64,000 nucleotides of DNA from Paroedura picta. Lineage: Eukaryota > Chordata > Lepidosauria > Squamata > Gekkonidae. The DNA is taken from assembly GCF_049243985.1 (NCBI RefSeq), contig NC_135370.1, positions 167,613,824 through 167,677,823 of the forward strand. The letters are read 5' to 3'. Every line of letters starts with the position of its first letter. Within the stretch, counting starts at the first letter, position 1. A program made the translations under genes and the position numbers. Under the pieces are notes generated by a model. The model worked only from the letters and a program-made list of their open reading frames with translations, was not told where the DNA came from and made no database searches. Of this stretch, positions 20,022-29,985 are shown in pieces.

Positions 20022-20285
20022 TAGAATCATAGAATAGAATCATAGAATTGGAAGGGACCTCCCAAGTCATCTAGTCCAACCCCCTGAACTATGCAGGACA
20101 CTCACAACTCTATCGCTCACCCACTGTCACCTGCCACCCCCTTGAGCCTTCACAGAATCAGCCTCTCCATCAGATGGCTCTCCAGCCTCTGTTTAAAAAT
20201 TTCCATAGATGGAGAACCCACCACCTCCCGAGGAAGCCTGTTCCGCTAACTGTCAGGAACTTCTTCCGGATGTTGAGATGGAAAG
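20022..20285 (-). mobile_element. CR1 LINE 3' end
   Basis: A reversed CR1 tail (TAGAATCATAGAATTGGAAG) followed by CTATGCAGGACACTCACAAC and the ACCCACCACCTCCCGAGG stretch. About 260 bases remain. Confidence 0.85.
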
Positions 20286-20587
20286 ACATGAGCCAATTTG
20301 GTTCTCCGTTGCAAAGAAATGTGGGATGTAAACGAGACTGTTTTTCTCTCTCCAGGCCCGTTAGTAACCCCATCATGACCCATGGCCTTGTTCTTTGTCC
20401 TCTTTGAATTATTTGTTGCTTGTGTTGATGTTGGAGCTCAGGATCCGCAGCTTTAAAAATCTTTTCTTCTTGTTCTCTGCTCACTCTGCCTGTTCTCTGC
20501 CCAGCCTGCTGTTCAGAAGGTCCTGAATAAGGAGTACTTGGTGTCATTTTTGTTGCTTAAGGGTTTGGTAGTCTTCATGTCTTTAGG

Positions 20588-20660
20588 TGAGGGGTGGCCA
20601 ACTGTGGCTCTCCAGATACCCATGGACTACAATTACCATGAGCCCCTGCCACCACGCCAC
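20588..20660. mobile_element. Half of a palindromic hAT MITE
   Basis: Only the left arm is present (GAGGGGTGGCCAACTGTGG to GAGCCCCTGCC). Confidence 0.75.
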
Positions 20661-20809
20661 AGCAAATTGGTTTGACACGCTTTGCTTTCGGTTGAGGCTG
20701 GGGAGGAAGAGGTGTTCCGGGTAATAAATAATCTACGAACTGGAGGTCCCGCCTAGTAGAAGATCGATTTGGTTGTGGCAGAGAACGGATGCAGTTAGGA
20801 TAGGTGGTC

Positions 20810-20980
20810 CACGGACTGGTGAACGGGAGGAATGGGACTCCGCCATCTTGAATCTTGCCGCCATTCTTGTCTTAACTTTTGTAATTAATTGTATTATGTT
20901 TTATTGTGTTTTTATTGTTTTAGGGGATTGGTTTTATGTGAGCCGCCTCGAGCCTCTGGGGGGAGGCGGGATATAAATAA

Positions 20981-21037
<57 letters not shown>

Positions 21038-21195
21038 CTGATGGAAATTTTAGATTGCTCTAGTATTTTACTGGGGATTAATTGGGTTTTATGGCAATCG
21101 TCGTATTTTATTCTTTTATCTTGGTGTAAGCCGCCCCAGGCTGACTGCATCGGGAGGGACGGGGTATAAATTGAAATATAAATAAATAAATAAAC
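20810..21195 (+). mobile_element. Two adjacent L2-like LINE tails with an (AAT)n run
   Basis: TGAGCCGCCTCGAGCC...GAGGCGGG leads into an AAT microsatellite (20981-21037). A second tail follows (TAAGCCGCCCCAGGCTG...GGGACGGGGTATAAAT, then AAAT repeats). Confidence 0.65.
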
Positions 21196-21350
21196 ATGAG
21201 GACACTTTTAGAAGAGGCTCAAATTGGCACCTGTGCTTAGGTGAGCAGGCCAAGCCCATAGGCCGGATGGCAGAACCAAAATGAGCACAGACCCCTGGGA
21301 AAGGGAAAGGTCTCTCTGGTACAACCACGATTCAGGCACACGGTCAAGAC

Positions 21351-21441
21351 CAGGGGTAGTCAAACTGCGGCCCTCCAGATGTCCATGGACTACAATTCCC
21401 AGGAGCCCCTGCCAGCATTCGCCGCAGTTTGACTACCCCTG
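21351..21441. mobile_element. Palindromic hAT MITE, perfect 8-bp TSD
   Basis: The ends are CAGGGGTAGTCAAACTGC and GCAGTTTGACTACCCCTG. The flanks 21343-21350 and 21442-21449 are both GTCAAGAC. The right arm is shortened internally. Confidence 0.93.
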
Positions 21442-21449
21442 GTCAAGAC

Positions 21450-21960
21450 AGAGCAAGGAAACCCAATGGTTGCTTGTGGGGTAATGCCGTTTAATGAACA
21501 GAATGCTTCTTGTCCGGAGAGCTTGGCAGCCCGGCTTTTCCCACAAGCCGGTGAAGGAAGGGAAATAGCATCAGTTCTCTCCTATTTGCTTTTTGCTTCT
21601 GACTCAGTTGTGATTCCAGGCAATTAGGGTGCTGGTGCGTCACTTTTTACCAAAAGAGTGCGGCAGGAAAACACCGAGGAAGAAAAAATTCCAGAGTGGA
21701 AAAACAGCTTGTTTTTATTTTAATACAGCCTTCTGTGTTTTGAGCTTTACAGCTCTTTCACAAGAGGTCCCTCCTTTTCCACAGAGAAAGGGCTTCTTCC
21801 TCCCCCCCCCATTACAGGTTTTTCACAGATGTTTTGATGATGCATGTACTTGTGAGTTTTAGCTGAGCAGATAAGGCCCCTGTTACCTAGATCACAGACA
21901 TTTGGACAGCCTCCCCTCACCCACACAAAAGGCTGCATCCCACAGATCTATTTTGCTGGC
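21450..21960. other. No gene recognised
   Basis: Non-repetitive as far as I can tell. Frames on both strands are short and unremarkable. Confidence 0.4.
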
Positions 21961-21964
21961 AGAC

Positions 21965-22110
21965 AAGCTTTGCTTATTTATTTATTTATATTTATTTGCC
22001 GCCCTTCCCCTGAGGCTCAGGGCAGTATACATTGAACTTGGCGAACGGGGAACAGAACAGATAATAATTGTAAGCAGTACCAAACAAGCGGCCTTCCCTC
22101 GATATAAAGG
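21965..22110 (-). mobile_element. L2-like LINE tail
   Basis: TTATTTATTTATATTTATTTG followed by CCGCCCTTCCCCTGAGGC and GGGCAGTATACAT is a reversed L2-like 3' end. Confidence 0.6.
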
Positions 22111-22329
22111 ACTCCAGTCCAGACCTCTCCCATCAGGGACAGCTCCTTGCGCCATAGGAAGAAGCCGCTGCCAGGAGTTCAACTTCGAAAGTGGCCATTT
22201 TCTCCCGGTGAACTATTCTCATTTGCCAAAGCAGTAGATCTGGAGGCTGGCAACCCTAGGCACTGCAAGTGAAGGTTTGTGGGATTCAGCCTAGTTGTTT
22301 TCAATTCTCTTGCATTCACTGCATCCCAG

Positions 22330-22525
22330 ATGCGGCGGGCCTGCTCTGAGCCCCGCGCTGAAGCCGGGGACTCGGGGCAGAGGTGGGTGAGCGGGGCAGG
22401 CTTCAACGCGGGGCTCAGAGCAGTGGCCCTGCTCCGAGCCCTACACTGAAGCCAGGGACTTGGGGTGGCGGCTGAACTCGGGGTGGGGTGGGGCCGGGGG
22501 AGGGGGCGCCCAGGCCAGGGGGGCG
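22330..22525. repeat. GC-rich degenerate tandem or inverted repeat
   Basis: A module of the form GAGCCC-CGCTGAAGCC-GGGACT-GGGG occurs near 22350 and again near 22435. GAAGCC-type and reversed GGCTTCAACGCGGGGCTC pieces lie between. It is CpG-rich with no gene attached. The piece at 22550-22600 (GCCCATTCTATTTTGTCTAC) belongs to an unidentified repeat. Confidence 0.5.
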
Positions 22526-22989
22526 GGGGGGGCTCCTGCACCCAGCCACTGCCCGCTATCGCCCATTCTATTTTGTCTACAGCGGGCTTAAATGCTAGTT
22601 TTTAATTAATTTGTTTAACAGCAGGAGTCCCTGCGTTTTCTGAGCCCGTGGGCACCATTCAAATTTGAATGCAGGACACAATTAGAAAATGGCTGGTACA
22701 GGAGGCGAAGCCAGACACAAACTGTCAGGGAGCAAAGTTATAGCTGTATATCTAATAGCAACATATGGCCCCCATCTGTGGATGCTTAAATCCACAGTTC
22801 AGGACCACACCAATGCAAAATGTATTTTTTTTGCAAAATGCAGGTACTCTACAAGTTCGCAGCAAAACTCAATACATTCTTTTTTTAATACACTGGGGAT
22901 TTAAATCCTCCCAATTTGTTTTAAAATGCATTTTCTGCGTGTGGACAACACACTTACTAGTGTTGCTGGTCAACTTCAGGCTCACACAA

Positions 22990-23560
22990 CATTGCAGAGG
23001 GTTCCAGCAGTGGCTACAGACCTGGCTGTCACAGCTGTGGATTCTGGAATCAGTGACAGGCCCAGCTGCCATGGAAGCAGACACCAGGAGAGGCTTGGAT
23101 CCTGGTTGTCACTGTGATAGAGGCCAGGAGGGGCTCTAGGCTTGGCCATATCATACAGCAATTGTAGTTTCCAGGTTGTCTTCAAGGGCAGCCCTTCCCC
23201 GAGCACATTGCAGTAATCAATCTGTGAGGTTACAGAAGCAGGGGCCGGCATGGCCAGCTCAGTTGTGTCTAGGTAGTGAGAAAGTTGGGGAATCAGATGC
23301 AGCTGACAGAAGGTTCTCATGGCCACCTTGCCAATGTTCTTTTCAAACATCACGGCAGGGTCCATGAGCAACCCCAGGCTCTTAGCCTGCTCTGAAGAAG
23401 CCAACGTTACTCAGGTGAGGACAAGTGGATTGATTCTGTCTAGAATACCTCTGTCTTGTCAGGATCCAGCTTCAGCTTGGTCTGCCTTGGCCACCTGACC
23501 ACAGCCTCAGAGAGCTGGTTTGGAGCCAAGACAAGACTCATCTGGAAGCCTGGATAATGA
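22990..23560 (-). mobile_element. L2-like LINE 3' region fragment
   Basis: Reversed phrases such as CACATTGCAGTAATCAATC, then GTCCATGAGCAACCCCAGGC, then TCAGGATCCAGCTTCAGC are typical of the 3' part of a squamate L2-like LINE. The minus-strand frame 22982-23404 is a decayed coding or UTR remnant. Confidence 0.55.
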
Positions 23561-23606
23561 GACATGGAGCTGGACCTCCTCTGCACCCAGTCCCAAAGCT
23601 CTGGAC

Positions 23607-23741
23607 CAGGGGTAGTCAAACTATGGCCCTCCAGATGTCCATGGACTACAATTCCTAGGAGCCCCTGCCAGCAAACGCTGGCAGGGGCTCATGGGAATGT
23701 AGCCCATGGACATCTGGAGGGCTGCAGTTTGACTACCCTTG
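23607..23741. mobile_element. Palindromic hAT MITE, perfect 8-bp TSD
   Basis: A 135-bp palindrome with flanks CTCTGGAC on both sides (23599-23606, 23742-23749). It inserted into, or just beside, the L2-like fragment. Confidence 0.93.
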
Positions 23742-23856
23742 CTCTGGACAATCTCCTTTAGTGGCCTCAAAAAGCGTGGAGGATAGATCTTGGTGGGTCT
23801 TCCACAATATACATTCCGCCTAGTTGATCTGACATCGCCAGTGGTGACTCGGTGGA

Positions 23857-24090
23857 GAGCCAGTTTGGTTTAGGAGTTAAGAGCAGCAGCTTCTAATCTG
23901 GTGAGCCAGATTTGATTCCCCATTCCTCCTCCACATGCAGCCAGCTGAGTGATCTTGGGTGAGTCACAGTTCTTTCAGAGCTTTTTCAGCCTCACCTACC
24001 ACACATGTTGTCTGTTGTGGGGAGAGGGAGAGGCTGCTTTGAGACTGCTTCAGGTAGTGAAAAGTGGGGTTTAAAGACCTTCTTGTGCCT
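23857..24090 (+). mobile_element. tRNA-derived SINE, L2-like tail
   Basis: GAGAGCCAGTTTGGTTTAGG head, GATTTGATTCCCC B-box, CCTCACCTACCACACATG core and GCTTCAGGTAGTGAAAAGTG tail. A single-tail copy. Confidence 0.82.
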
Positions 24091-24195
24091 AGTCAGATAA
24101 AAAAGGGCTATTCCCTTAATACAATTCCATATTCGAACTGAAAGAGAAGAATGGAGAAGTCAGCTATATCAAAGGCTGCTGGGTAGATCAAGTTA

Positions 24196-24446
24196 GAGCG
24201 TTCATCTGTCTGGAGCAGCGGAAATGAGTGAGATCGGCATGGTGGGACAAGAGGCAGAACTGAACTGAGAAACCCTGGAAAAAACAAATTCATATACAGT
24301 CATGAACAATGGGTCTTCACGCCATTGGTCAGTTTTGGGTTAATTTCTGTGAAAGAACCCTTGCATGATTTTATGGTTGGGGGTCACCACAACATGAGGA
24401 ACTGTATTAAAGGATTGCAGCTTTAGGAAGCTTGAGAACCACTGAA
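24196..24446 (-). mobile_element. Non-autonomous hAT (Charlie-like), truncated
   Basis: The reversed right part of the same family as 29007-29411 and 46236-46675: GGGGGTCACCACAACATGAGG, ending CTTGAGAACCACTG. The left end is missing. Confidence 0.72.
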
Positions 24447-24570
24447 ACAGTGGCACCTTTAAGACCAACAAAGATTTGTTCAAGACGTGAGCTTTTGCCT
24501 GCATGCCCAAAACGGACTCAAATTTTGTTCTGCCACTTCAGACCAATACGGCTCTCTACCTTGGTTTTGA
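24439..24570 (-). mobile_element. Penelope-like (inferred) repeat fragment
   Basis: CACCTTTAAGACCAACAAAG and CACTTCAGACCAATACGGC are reversed landmarks of the family at 49677 and 58335. This copy is not visibly paired. Confidence 0.5.
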
Positions 24571-24599
24571 AGACGTCTTCCTTATAGAGGACTAAGAAC

Positions 24600-25205
24600 A
24601 GCTAACAATAAGCAAGCATCTGCAGAATGCATTCCCTCTGTCCCAAGAGCCACATTCCCTTTCCAGTGTCCGCAAGGCAGGCAAAACAAATGCTTTAGAA
24701 TTATTTTTACAATATTTTGGTTTATGCTTGCATGTGACCCTTTGCATTTCACGTCTTTATTGGACTCGGGTTTGTCATGCAAGAGAGAACTCTTCTTTTG
24801 CCACACAGCATCAGCAGAGCCTAGGCTTGCCAACCTCCAGATGGCAGCTGGAGATTGCCTGCGATTACAGCCGATCCCCAGATGGTGTAGATCAGAACCT
24901 CCTGGAAAAGATGACCGCTTTGGAGGAGTCTGGGGAATATACCACGCTAGGATCTCTTCCTTTTCTCAAATGCCTTCCAAGGCTCCACTTCTTAATCTCC
25001 AGGGGAGGAACTTGGAGACAACCACTTTAGGAGAGCTTAAAGTACACAGAAGGAACTGTTCTTTCTCATGGTAAAATGTCCCTCCCCCCTGAGTAGGCAG
25101 CAAAACCAGGCTTATCCAGGGACAGGGTAGAGTTGTATATAGTATATATAGCTGGGACAGAAAAATAGGACTTTGGCTAATTTACAGGGGGGGACAGGAC
25201 CCAAA
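24600..25205. other. No gene recognised
   Basis: The plus-strand frames at 24724-25074 overlap but look non-coding. A fragment of an unidentified repeat (TTGCCAACCTCCAGATGGCA) lies near 24830. Confidence 0.4.
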
Positions 25206-25208
25206 ATG

Positions 25209-25627
25209 GCCTAATAAGAACAATATATGGCTGTGAAAGTTGGACTATAAGGCTGAGCGTTGAAGAATTGAGGCTTTTGAACTCTGGTGCTAGAGAAGAC
25301 TCTTGCGAGTCCCTTGGACTGGAAGGTGAACAAACCTGTCAGTCCTAGAGGAGATCAGCCCTGCCTGCTCCTTAGAAGGCCAGATCCTGAAGATGAAACT
25401 CAAATACTTTGGCCACCTCATGAGAAGGAAGGACTCCGTGGAGAAGAGCCTAATGCTGGGAGCGATCGAGGGCAAAAGAAGAAGGGGACGACAGAGAATG
25501 AGGTGGCTGGATGGAGTCACTGAAGCAGTAGGTGAAAACTTGAATGGTAGAGGACAGGAAGGCCTGGAGGATCATTGTCCATGGGGTCGCAATGGGTCGG
25601 ACACGACTTCGCACCTAACAACAACAA
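25209..25627 (+). mobile_element. BovB (RTE-clade) LINE, 5'-truncated 3' end
   Basis: The frame at 25393 encodes KLKYFGHLMRRKDSVEKSLM followed by LGAIEGKRRRGRQRMRWLDG, the C-terminal end of the BovB reverse transcriptase polyprotein. The upstream part (IYGCESWTIR-like) is out of frame with it. The 3' end has GGGTCGGACACGACTTCGC and an AACAACAAC tail. It is a dead fragment of about 420 bases. Confidence 0.9.
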
Positions 25628-25629
25628 TG

Positions 25630-26395
25630 CTGTAAGAGGCATTAGATATTGAGAGCAAGTGTTAAAGTGGGGAAACTTTGCTTGCTCAACACCTAACAAG
25701 CTTTGGATTTAAATGTACACAGAGAATTTCCAAATCATCCTTGTGGGTCTTCAGCTTGTTCCATCCTATTTAAACTAAGCTGGTTTGCCAGCTAAGTCCC
25801 ATGCAGCAGTGTTATTCCACAGATGGCCCCATTCAGCAGGCTTCTCAATTTCTTCCTAGCTGGCTGATGCTACAGGAAATCATCATAAGTTGACATCAGT
25901 TTTTTGCATTCATTTTGTCTGGAAAGGACATCATTCATGCATGCAGTGTTTAGACTTAAACTCCTGACAAACAGTGTTGCCCAGTCATTACATTCCACAG
26001 TTTTCCCTGTTGTTTCTCCATATTTTTAAGAGCCAATTTTTGGTGACTTAGTCTCTACCTAAAAAGCAATTGCAGTGCTGGCCCATTCTCTGTGGACCAG
26101 AAGGAGCTATTTAGGCTTCCCAGCACCACTGTCCCATTAATTTTCATGCAAGAGAAGAGAAAGAAGCTATCTAAAAAGGCAAGAAACAGAAAGGGGTCAG
26201 GCAGAAAATGAAACAAAAGGGACAGGCAAAAATCATAGTTGAATGAGGCAGTTATGAGTAAACTTCTAGCAGGATCTCGCCCATGGAGACAGGCAGAGGG
26301 AGCATATTGCGCTATATTCGGTGTTGCATAGAACCACAATTTTATTTCCATTTCCAGATTGTTACAGAAAAGGAAAGCTTCGGCAGCACCGACAG
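25630..26395. other. No gene recognised
   Basis: Mostly unique-looking AT-rich sequence. The 179-residue minus-strand frame (26055-26594) runs partly across a CR1 copy, so it is not a gene. Confidence 0.45.
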
Positions 26396-26812
26396 CCCAG
26401 TTTCTGTTTGGTCTGTTTAGCCTGGAGAGAAGATGAGAGGGGATATGATAACCATCTTCAAATACCTGAAGTGCTGTCATAGAGAAGATGGAACAGAGTT
26501 GTTTTCGTTGCCTCAGAGGGTCGGACCAGAACCAATGGGTTGAAATTAATTCAAAAGAATGTTTGGCTAAACACCCGGAAGAGGTTCCTGACATTTAGAG
26601 CGGTTCCTCAGTGGAACAGACTTCCTCAGGAGGTGGTGGGTTCTCCTTCCTTGGAAGTTTTTAAGCAGAGGCTAGATAGCCATCTGACAGAAATGTTGAT
26701 TTTATGAACTTAGGAAGATTGTGAGTGGGTGGGCAGGCAGTTGTGAGTGTCCTGCATTGGACTAGATGACCCTGGAGATCCCTTCCAACGCTATGATTCC
26801 GCTATGGAAGCA
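26396..26812 (+). mobile_element. CR1 LINE 3' end
   Basis: GTCTGTTTAGCCTGGAGAG to CTATGATTCC, including CAGTGGAACAGACTTCC and GGACTAGATGACC. 5'-truncated. Confidence 0.85.
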
Positions 26813-26985
26813 ACTAAGTTTTAAATGAAATCAGCTTTTCTATTTAAAGCATGTAGGGATAGCACCTAAACTGCAAAAGTATCAGGGCTGGTTCAAGGCA
26901 TGTTGAGGCCCCCGGCAATGGACTAGTCCAACACTAAAATATAGTAATGAAAAATATGAGGCCTCTTATCTGAGGCCTTAGAACC

Positions 26986-27035
26986 TCTTGTGGCACAGAG
27001 TGGTAAGGCAGCAGACATGCAGTCTGTCCATGAGG
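26986..27035 (+). mobile_element. Sauria SINE head, joined to a 5S-SINE piece
   Basis: CTCTTGTGGCACAGAGTGG and GGCAGCAGACATGCAGTC are the tRNA-like head. At about 27036 it changes to a reversed 5S-derived SINE. Confidence 0.6.
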
Positions 27036-27039
27036 CTGG

Positions 27040-27165
27040 GAGCAGAGGTAGTTTGCCATTCCCTTCCTCTGCATAGCAACACCCATCCTTCATGATGGTC
27101 TCCCATCAAAGTCCTAACCACAACCAGCCCTGCTTAGTTTCCAAGCTCTTGACAAGATCCCCTTA
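27040..27165 (-). mobile_element. 5S-rRNA-derived SINE, reversed
   Basis: GTCTCCCATCAAAGTCCTAAC and CCCTGCTTAGTTTCCAAGC are the reverse complement of the 5S rRNA internal promoter region. Confidence 0.7.
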
Positions 27166-27204
27166 GTCAGAGTTATTCAAACTGCTGCGGCACACCTAGG
27201 ACAA

Positions 27205-27360
27205 CCTGCATGTTGGCTACTTTATACCAGGGGTGGGCAAACTGTGGCCCTCCAGATGTCCATGGACTACAATTCCCATGAGCCTGCATGCTGGCTACTT
27301 TATACCAGGGGTGGGCAAACTGTGTCCCTCCAGATGTCCACAGACTACAATTCCCATGGG
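27205..27360. repeat. 78-bp tandem duplication across a MITE edge
   Basis: 27205-27282 and 27283-27360 are near-identical. Each starts CCTGCATG, continues through CTACTTTATACCAGGGG and ends at ACAATTCCCATG. The unit joins host flank and left MITE arm, so the duplication occurred after the MITE inserted. Confidence 0.9.
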
Positions 27361-27430
27361 GTTTAAGAACCAATTCCCATGGGAATTGTAGTCCACGGAC
27401 ATCTGGAGGGCCACAGTTTGCCCACCCCTG
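27228..27430. mobile_element. Palindromic hAT MITE enlarged by a tandem duplication, 7/8 TSD
   Basis: The ends are CAGGGGTGGGCAAACTGTGG and CCACAGTTTGCCCACCCCTG. The flanks are CTTTATAC (27220-27227) and CTTCATAC (27431-27438). Confidence 0.88.
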
Positions 27431-27439
27431 CTTCATACT

Positions 27440-27787
27440 TCTGGACGTCATCTTCTGTTTAGAAGCCAGTTTATAATTCTGCTCGCCCAAAGGAAGCGGT
27501 TAAGATACATATTTCACAGAACAACTCTCCCCCTCCCCCTCCCCCTTCAAAATGCAGAGTAGGTATTCCTCTCTTGTCTCCATGACTCCACCAATAAAAC
27601 ACAAGGCCAGAGTCTATTTATATAGATGTATATATAAAAAGGTTCTAATTAAAACAAAGGCTTCCCCCTCTCCCACACAGTTTTTGCAATAAAGTTCGCC
27701 ACACAAACGGGCCCAAACCCCCCAGTTTCTATCACACAAGCAGGGCCGTGAGGGCACAGGGAAGAGAGGAGAGGCTCCAAAGTTTTC
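27440..27787 (-). other. ANKRD9: ANKRD9 3' UTR (probable, extent unknown)
   Basis: The sequence just past the ANKRD9 stop is free of interspersed repeats down to the MITE at 27430, which suits a 3' UTR. I do not see a canonical AATAAA on the minus strand here, so the cleavage site is not placed. Confidence 0.45.
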
Positions 27788-28675
27788 CTAACTTTTCAGT
27801 TTCAGGTCCAAAGGCTTCAGAAAGTGAGGTAAAGGCAGGGTGTCCAGAGCCTCTGGCAACTGCTCCGGCGCTATGGTGCCGATTAAGACTTGCATGGATT
27901 TGACAAAGAGAGAAGCTGGGGCGAGGCCTGCCAGCCACTGGAACCTGTTCTCGCCTAAAAGGTCCTGCCACTGCTGCTGGTCCTCCAGCAGCCGCTGCCG
28001 CATCGAGAAACGGAAGCCCTGAGGCAGGAAGAGGAAGAGGGAGTCGAGGAGGAGGAGCTTGACACGCTGACTCGCCGCGGGGCTCTCCCAGATCTGCTGC
28101 AGGAGGAGGTCCAAGGGGGTGTGGCCAGCACAGTCGTTCAGGCCAGGGGAGGCCCCGTGGCCTAGCAACAGAAGCAGACATTCGGGCCTGGCCAGTTCAC
28201 AGGCCACGTGAAGGACCGTTTTGCCGCCTTCCACGCGGCTGCACCCTCTGCGGTCCAAGTACCCAGCCCGCTCGCTGGCCGGGAAGTCTCTGATGGCCTT
28301 GAGGATCTCTAGCAGGATGTGGACGCGGTTGTAGCGGACGGCCATGGCCAGGTGGGGCGCAGAGGAGTGGCAGCAGCTGAAGTGGAGGCTGGGGACGGCC
28401 AGGGCGCTCTTGGGAAACTTCCGGAGGAGATGCCGGGCGTAAGGCTGGTGGTCGTGCACCAGGGCGTAGAGGAGGGCCTCCGAGGGGGAGTAGGAGCTGA
28501 CTTTGCCGCCCTCTTGCCAGTGGAAGGCCTCCATGAGCCTCATGTCCTCCAGGAGCCACACGGGCAGCTGGTCCCTCACGGCCTGGTAGAAGGCGAAGGA
28601 GGACTTCTTGCATTGCTTCTGAGAGGCGGAGTCATGGCTGCGGTAGCCGTTCAGCCATTTGACGTTCCAGGGCAT
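27788..28675 (-). CDS. ANKRD9: ANKRD9, complete single-exon coding region
   Basis: A 295-residue protein starting [10 protein letters not shown] that closely follows human ANKRD9 as I recall it (about 317 residues, longer mainly through low-complexity insertions). Landmarks: [21 protein letters not shown] at 20-40; ANK-like helix pairs at about 106-137; a clear ankyrin repeat at about 151-183 ([20 protein letters not shown]) and the start of another at 184-197; C-terminal [12 protein letters not shown] and [11 protein letters not shown]. Cys101-Cys102 match the conserved Cys-Cys pair reported to matter in human ANKRD9. ANKRD9 is reported as a substrate receptor of a cullin-RING ubiquitin ligase acting on IMPDH2, linking it to guanine nucleotide levels. 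There are no internal stops or shifts. It is convergent with TECPR2. Confidence 0.96.
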   Translation of the reverse strand: MPWNVKWLNGYRSHDSASQKQCKKSSFAFYQAVRDQLPVWLLEDMRLMEAFHWQEGGKVSSYSPSEALLYALVHDHQPYARHLLRKFPKSALAVPSLHFSCCHSSAPHLAMAVRYNRVHILLEILKAIRDFPASERAGYLDRRGCSRVEGGKTVLHVACELARPECLLLLLGHGASPGLNDCAGHTPLDLLLQQIWESPAASQRVKLLLLDSLFLFLPQGFRFSMRQRLLEDQQQWQDLLGENRFQWLAGLAPASLFVKSMQVLIGTIAPEQLPEALDTLPLPHFLKPLDLKLKS

Positions 28676-28755
28676 CGCTAGGCCGGGCTTCGAGGGGGAG
28701 TGCTTCCTCCTGGGCCGCAGAAGTGCTTCTTCATGGAGACCGAAGGACTACGGGA
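28676..28755 (-). other. ANKRD9: ANKRD9 exon 2, 5'-UTR part
   Basis: A minus-strand acceptor with a strong pyrimidine tract (GCTTTTTTTCTGTCAG) ends at 28756, so exon 2 starts at 28755. It carries the small uORF and then the whole coding region. Confidence 0.7.
28678..28734 (-). promoter_or_regulatory. Upstream ORF in the ANKRD9 leader (18 codons)
   Basis: On the minus strand an ATG at 28734-28732 opens [18 protein letters not shown] and stops with TAG at 28680-28678, just two bases before the ANKRD9 start codon. Its start context is weak (T at -3). The spacing would allow reinitiation or leaky scanning to set ANKRD9 output. I saw no other minus-strand ATG in the predicted leader. Confidence 0.55.
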
Positions 28756-29006
28756 CTGACAGAAAAAAAGCAGAAATAAAACACACAGACAAACATTACT
28801 GGCCAGTCCCGGAGTAAGGTCTTGACTGCAACTTTGGTCTGACTATCCTGAACCTTTCCCTCCTCCCCCGAAAAGCACTGTCTGTCTTGATCAACCAGCA
28901 CTTACTGAGACAAAGGCACTAGTTGCACAATCTGTGGAAATTAGTTGCCACAAGAGAGGAAGGACTACATTACTATTCCGGATCTGAAGTATGAATTGGC
29001 CTAAAA

Positions 29007-29411
29007 CAGTGGGGGTTGGGACCCCTGGGGGTTGGGACCCCTTTAGGAGTCGAACGACACTTTCACAGGGGGTCGTGGCAGGGCAATGTCAGGCAAGCAG
29101 CTTGGCCGGGGGGGGGCACCATCCACAGAACAGCCTTGCGGGGTAGATAGAGATCGAGATAGAGTGTTTGTCTGTCTGGAGCAGCGGAAAAGAGTGACAT
29201 TGGCATGGTGGGACAAGCGGCAGAACTGAACTGAGACACCCCGGAAAAAAGCAATTCATATACAATCATGAACAATGGATCTTCACGCCATTGGTCAAGT
29301 TTCGGTTTAATTTCTGTGAAAGAACAATTACATAATTTGATGGTTGGGGGTCACCACAACATGAGGAACTGTATTAAACGGTTGCAGCATTAGGAAGGTT
29401 GAAAACCACTG
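29007..29411 (-). mobile_element. Non-autonomous hAT (Charlie-like), 405 bp, 7/8 TSD
   Basis: The ends are CAGTGGGGGTTGGGACC and GGAAGGTTGAAAACCACTG. The flanks are GCCTAAAA (28999-29006) and GCCTAGAA (29412-29419). It shares TCTGTCTGGAGCAGCGG and GGGGGTCACCACAACATGAGG with copies at 24196, 46236 and 48849. No transposase is present. Confidence 0.85.
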
Positions 29412-29519
29412 GCCTAGAACATAATGCTCACACATGTTTACAGGGCCAACATCCTGTCCTTAAGCATGTATAAACTGGTTCATGACATAAACTGAGATTC
29501 TGCAGACTGGCGGTGGAAA

Positions 29520-29710
29520 CTGTCGCAGAGTCATAGCCAACTTACTGGCAACCCCAGAGGGTTTTCAAGGTGAGAGATGTGCAGAGGGGGTGTTTGCCCT
29601 TGCCTTCCTCGGTGTAGGAGCCCTGGACTCTCTTGGTGATCTCCCCAGTCACTGCACTTCTGAGATCTCATGAAATCAAGATAGCCTGAACAGCCAGGTC
29701 AGGTTATGTT
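29520..29710 (-). mobile_element. 5S-derived SINE, reversed and diverged
   Basis: TTACTGGCAACCCCAGAGG, then GGTTTTCAAGGTGAGAGATG, then ATCTCATGAAATCAAG follow the reversed 5S-Sauria order. Confidence 0.55.
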
Positions 29711-29985
29711 TGCTTAGGTCTATTTCACATCTTAATGGGAATGAATTAAAAGTTCTGTGCCAATAACCCCAATGGGTGATTTTCTAAGGGGCCGGGGAAC
29801 AAGGAAGCTGTGGGGCTTCAGCAAAGGTGCTGGGAAGTTCTTGAGCTCATCCAACAAGCTTGGGCCCATGCTAATTTCCTCATTGTTCTATTTTTTAGAA
29901 TATGTGCAAAGATGTGCAAATGATCAAATTTGGGGGGGGGGGTAGGTTAATCCTTTCTGACCTACTTCATGCCTCAGCCAACATC

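Noticed and set aside
20170-20547. 125-codon minus-strand frame
   Set aside because: Its C-terminal third is a CR1 remnant and the rest has no similarity I can see.
26055-26594. 179-codon minus-strand frame
   Set aside because: A large part is antisense to a CR1 LINE tail.
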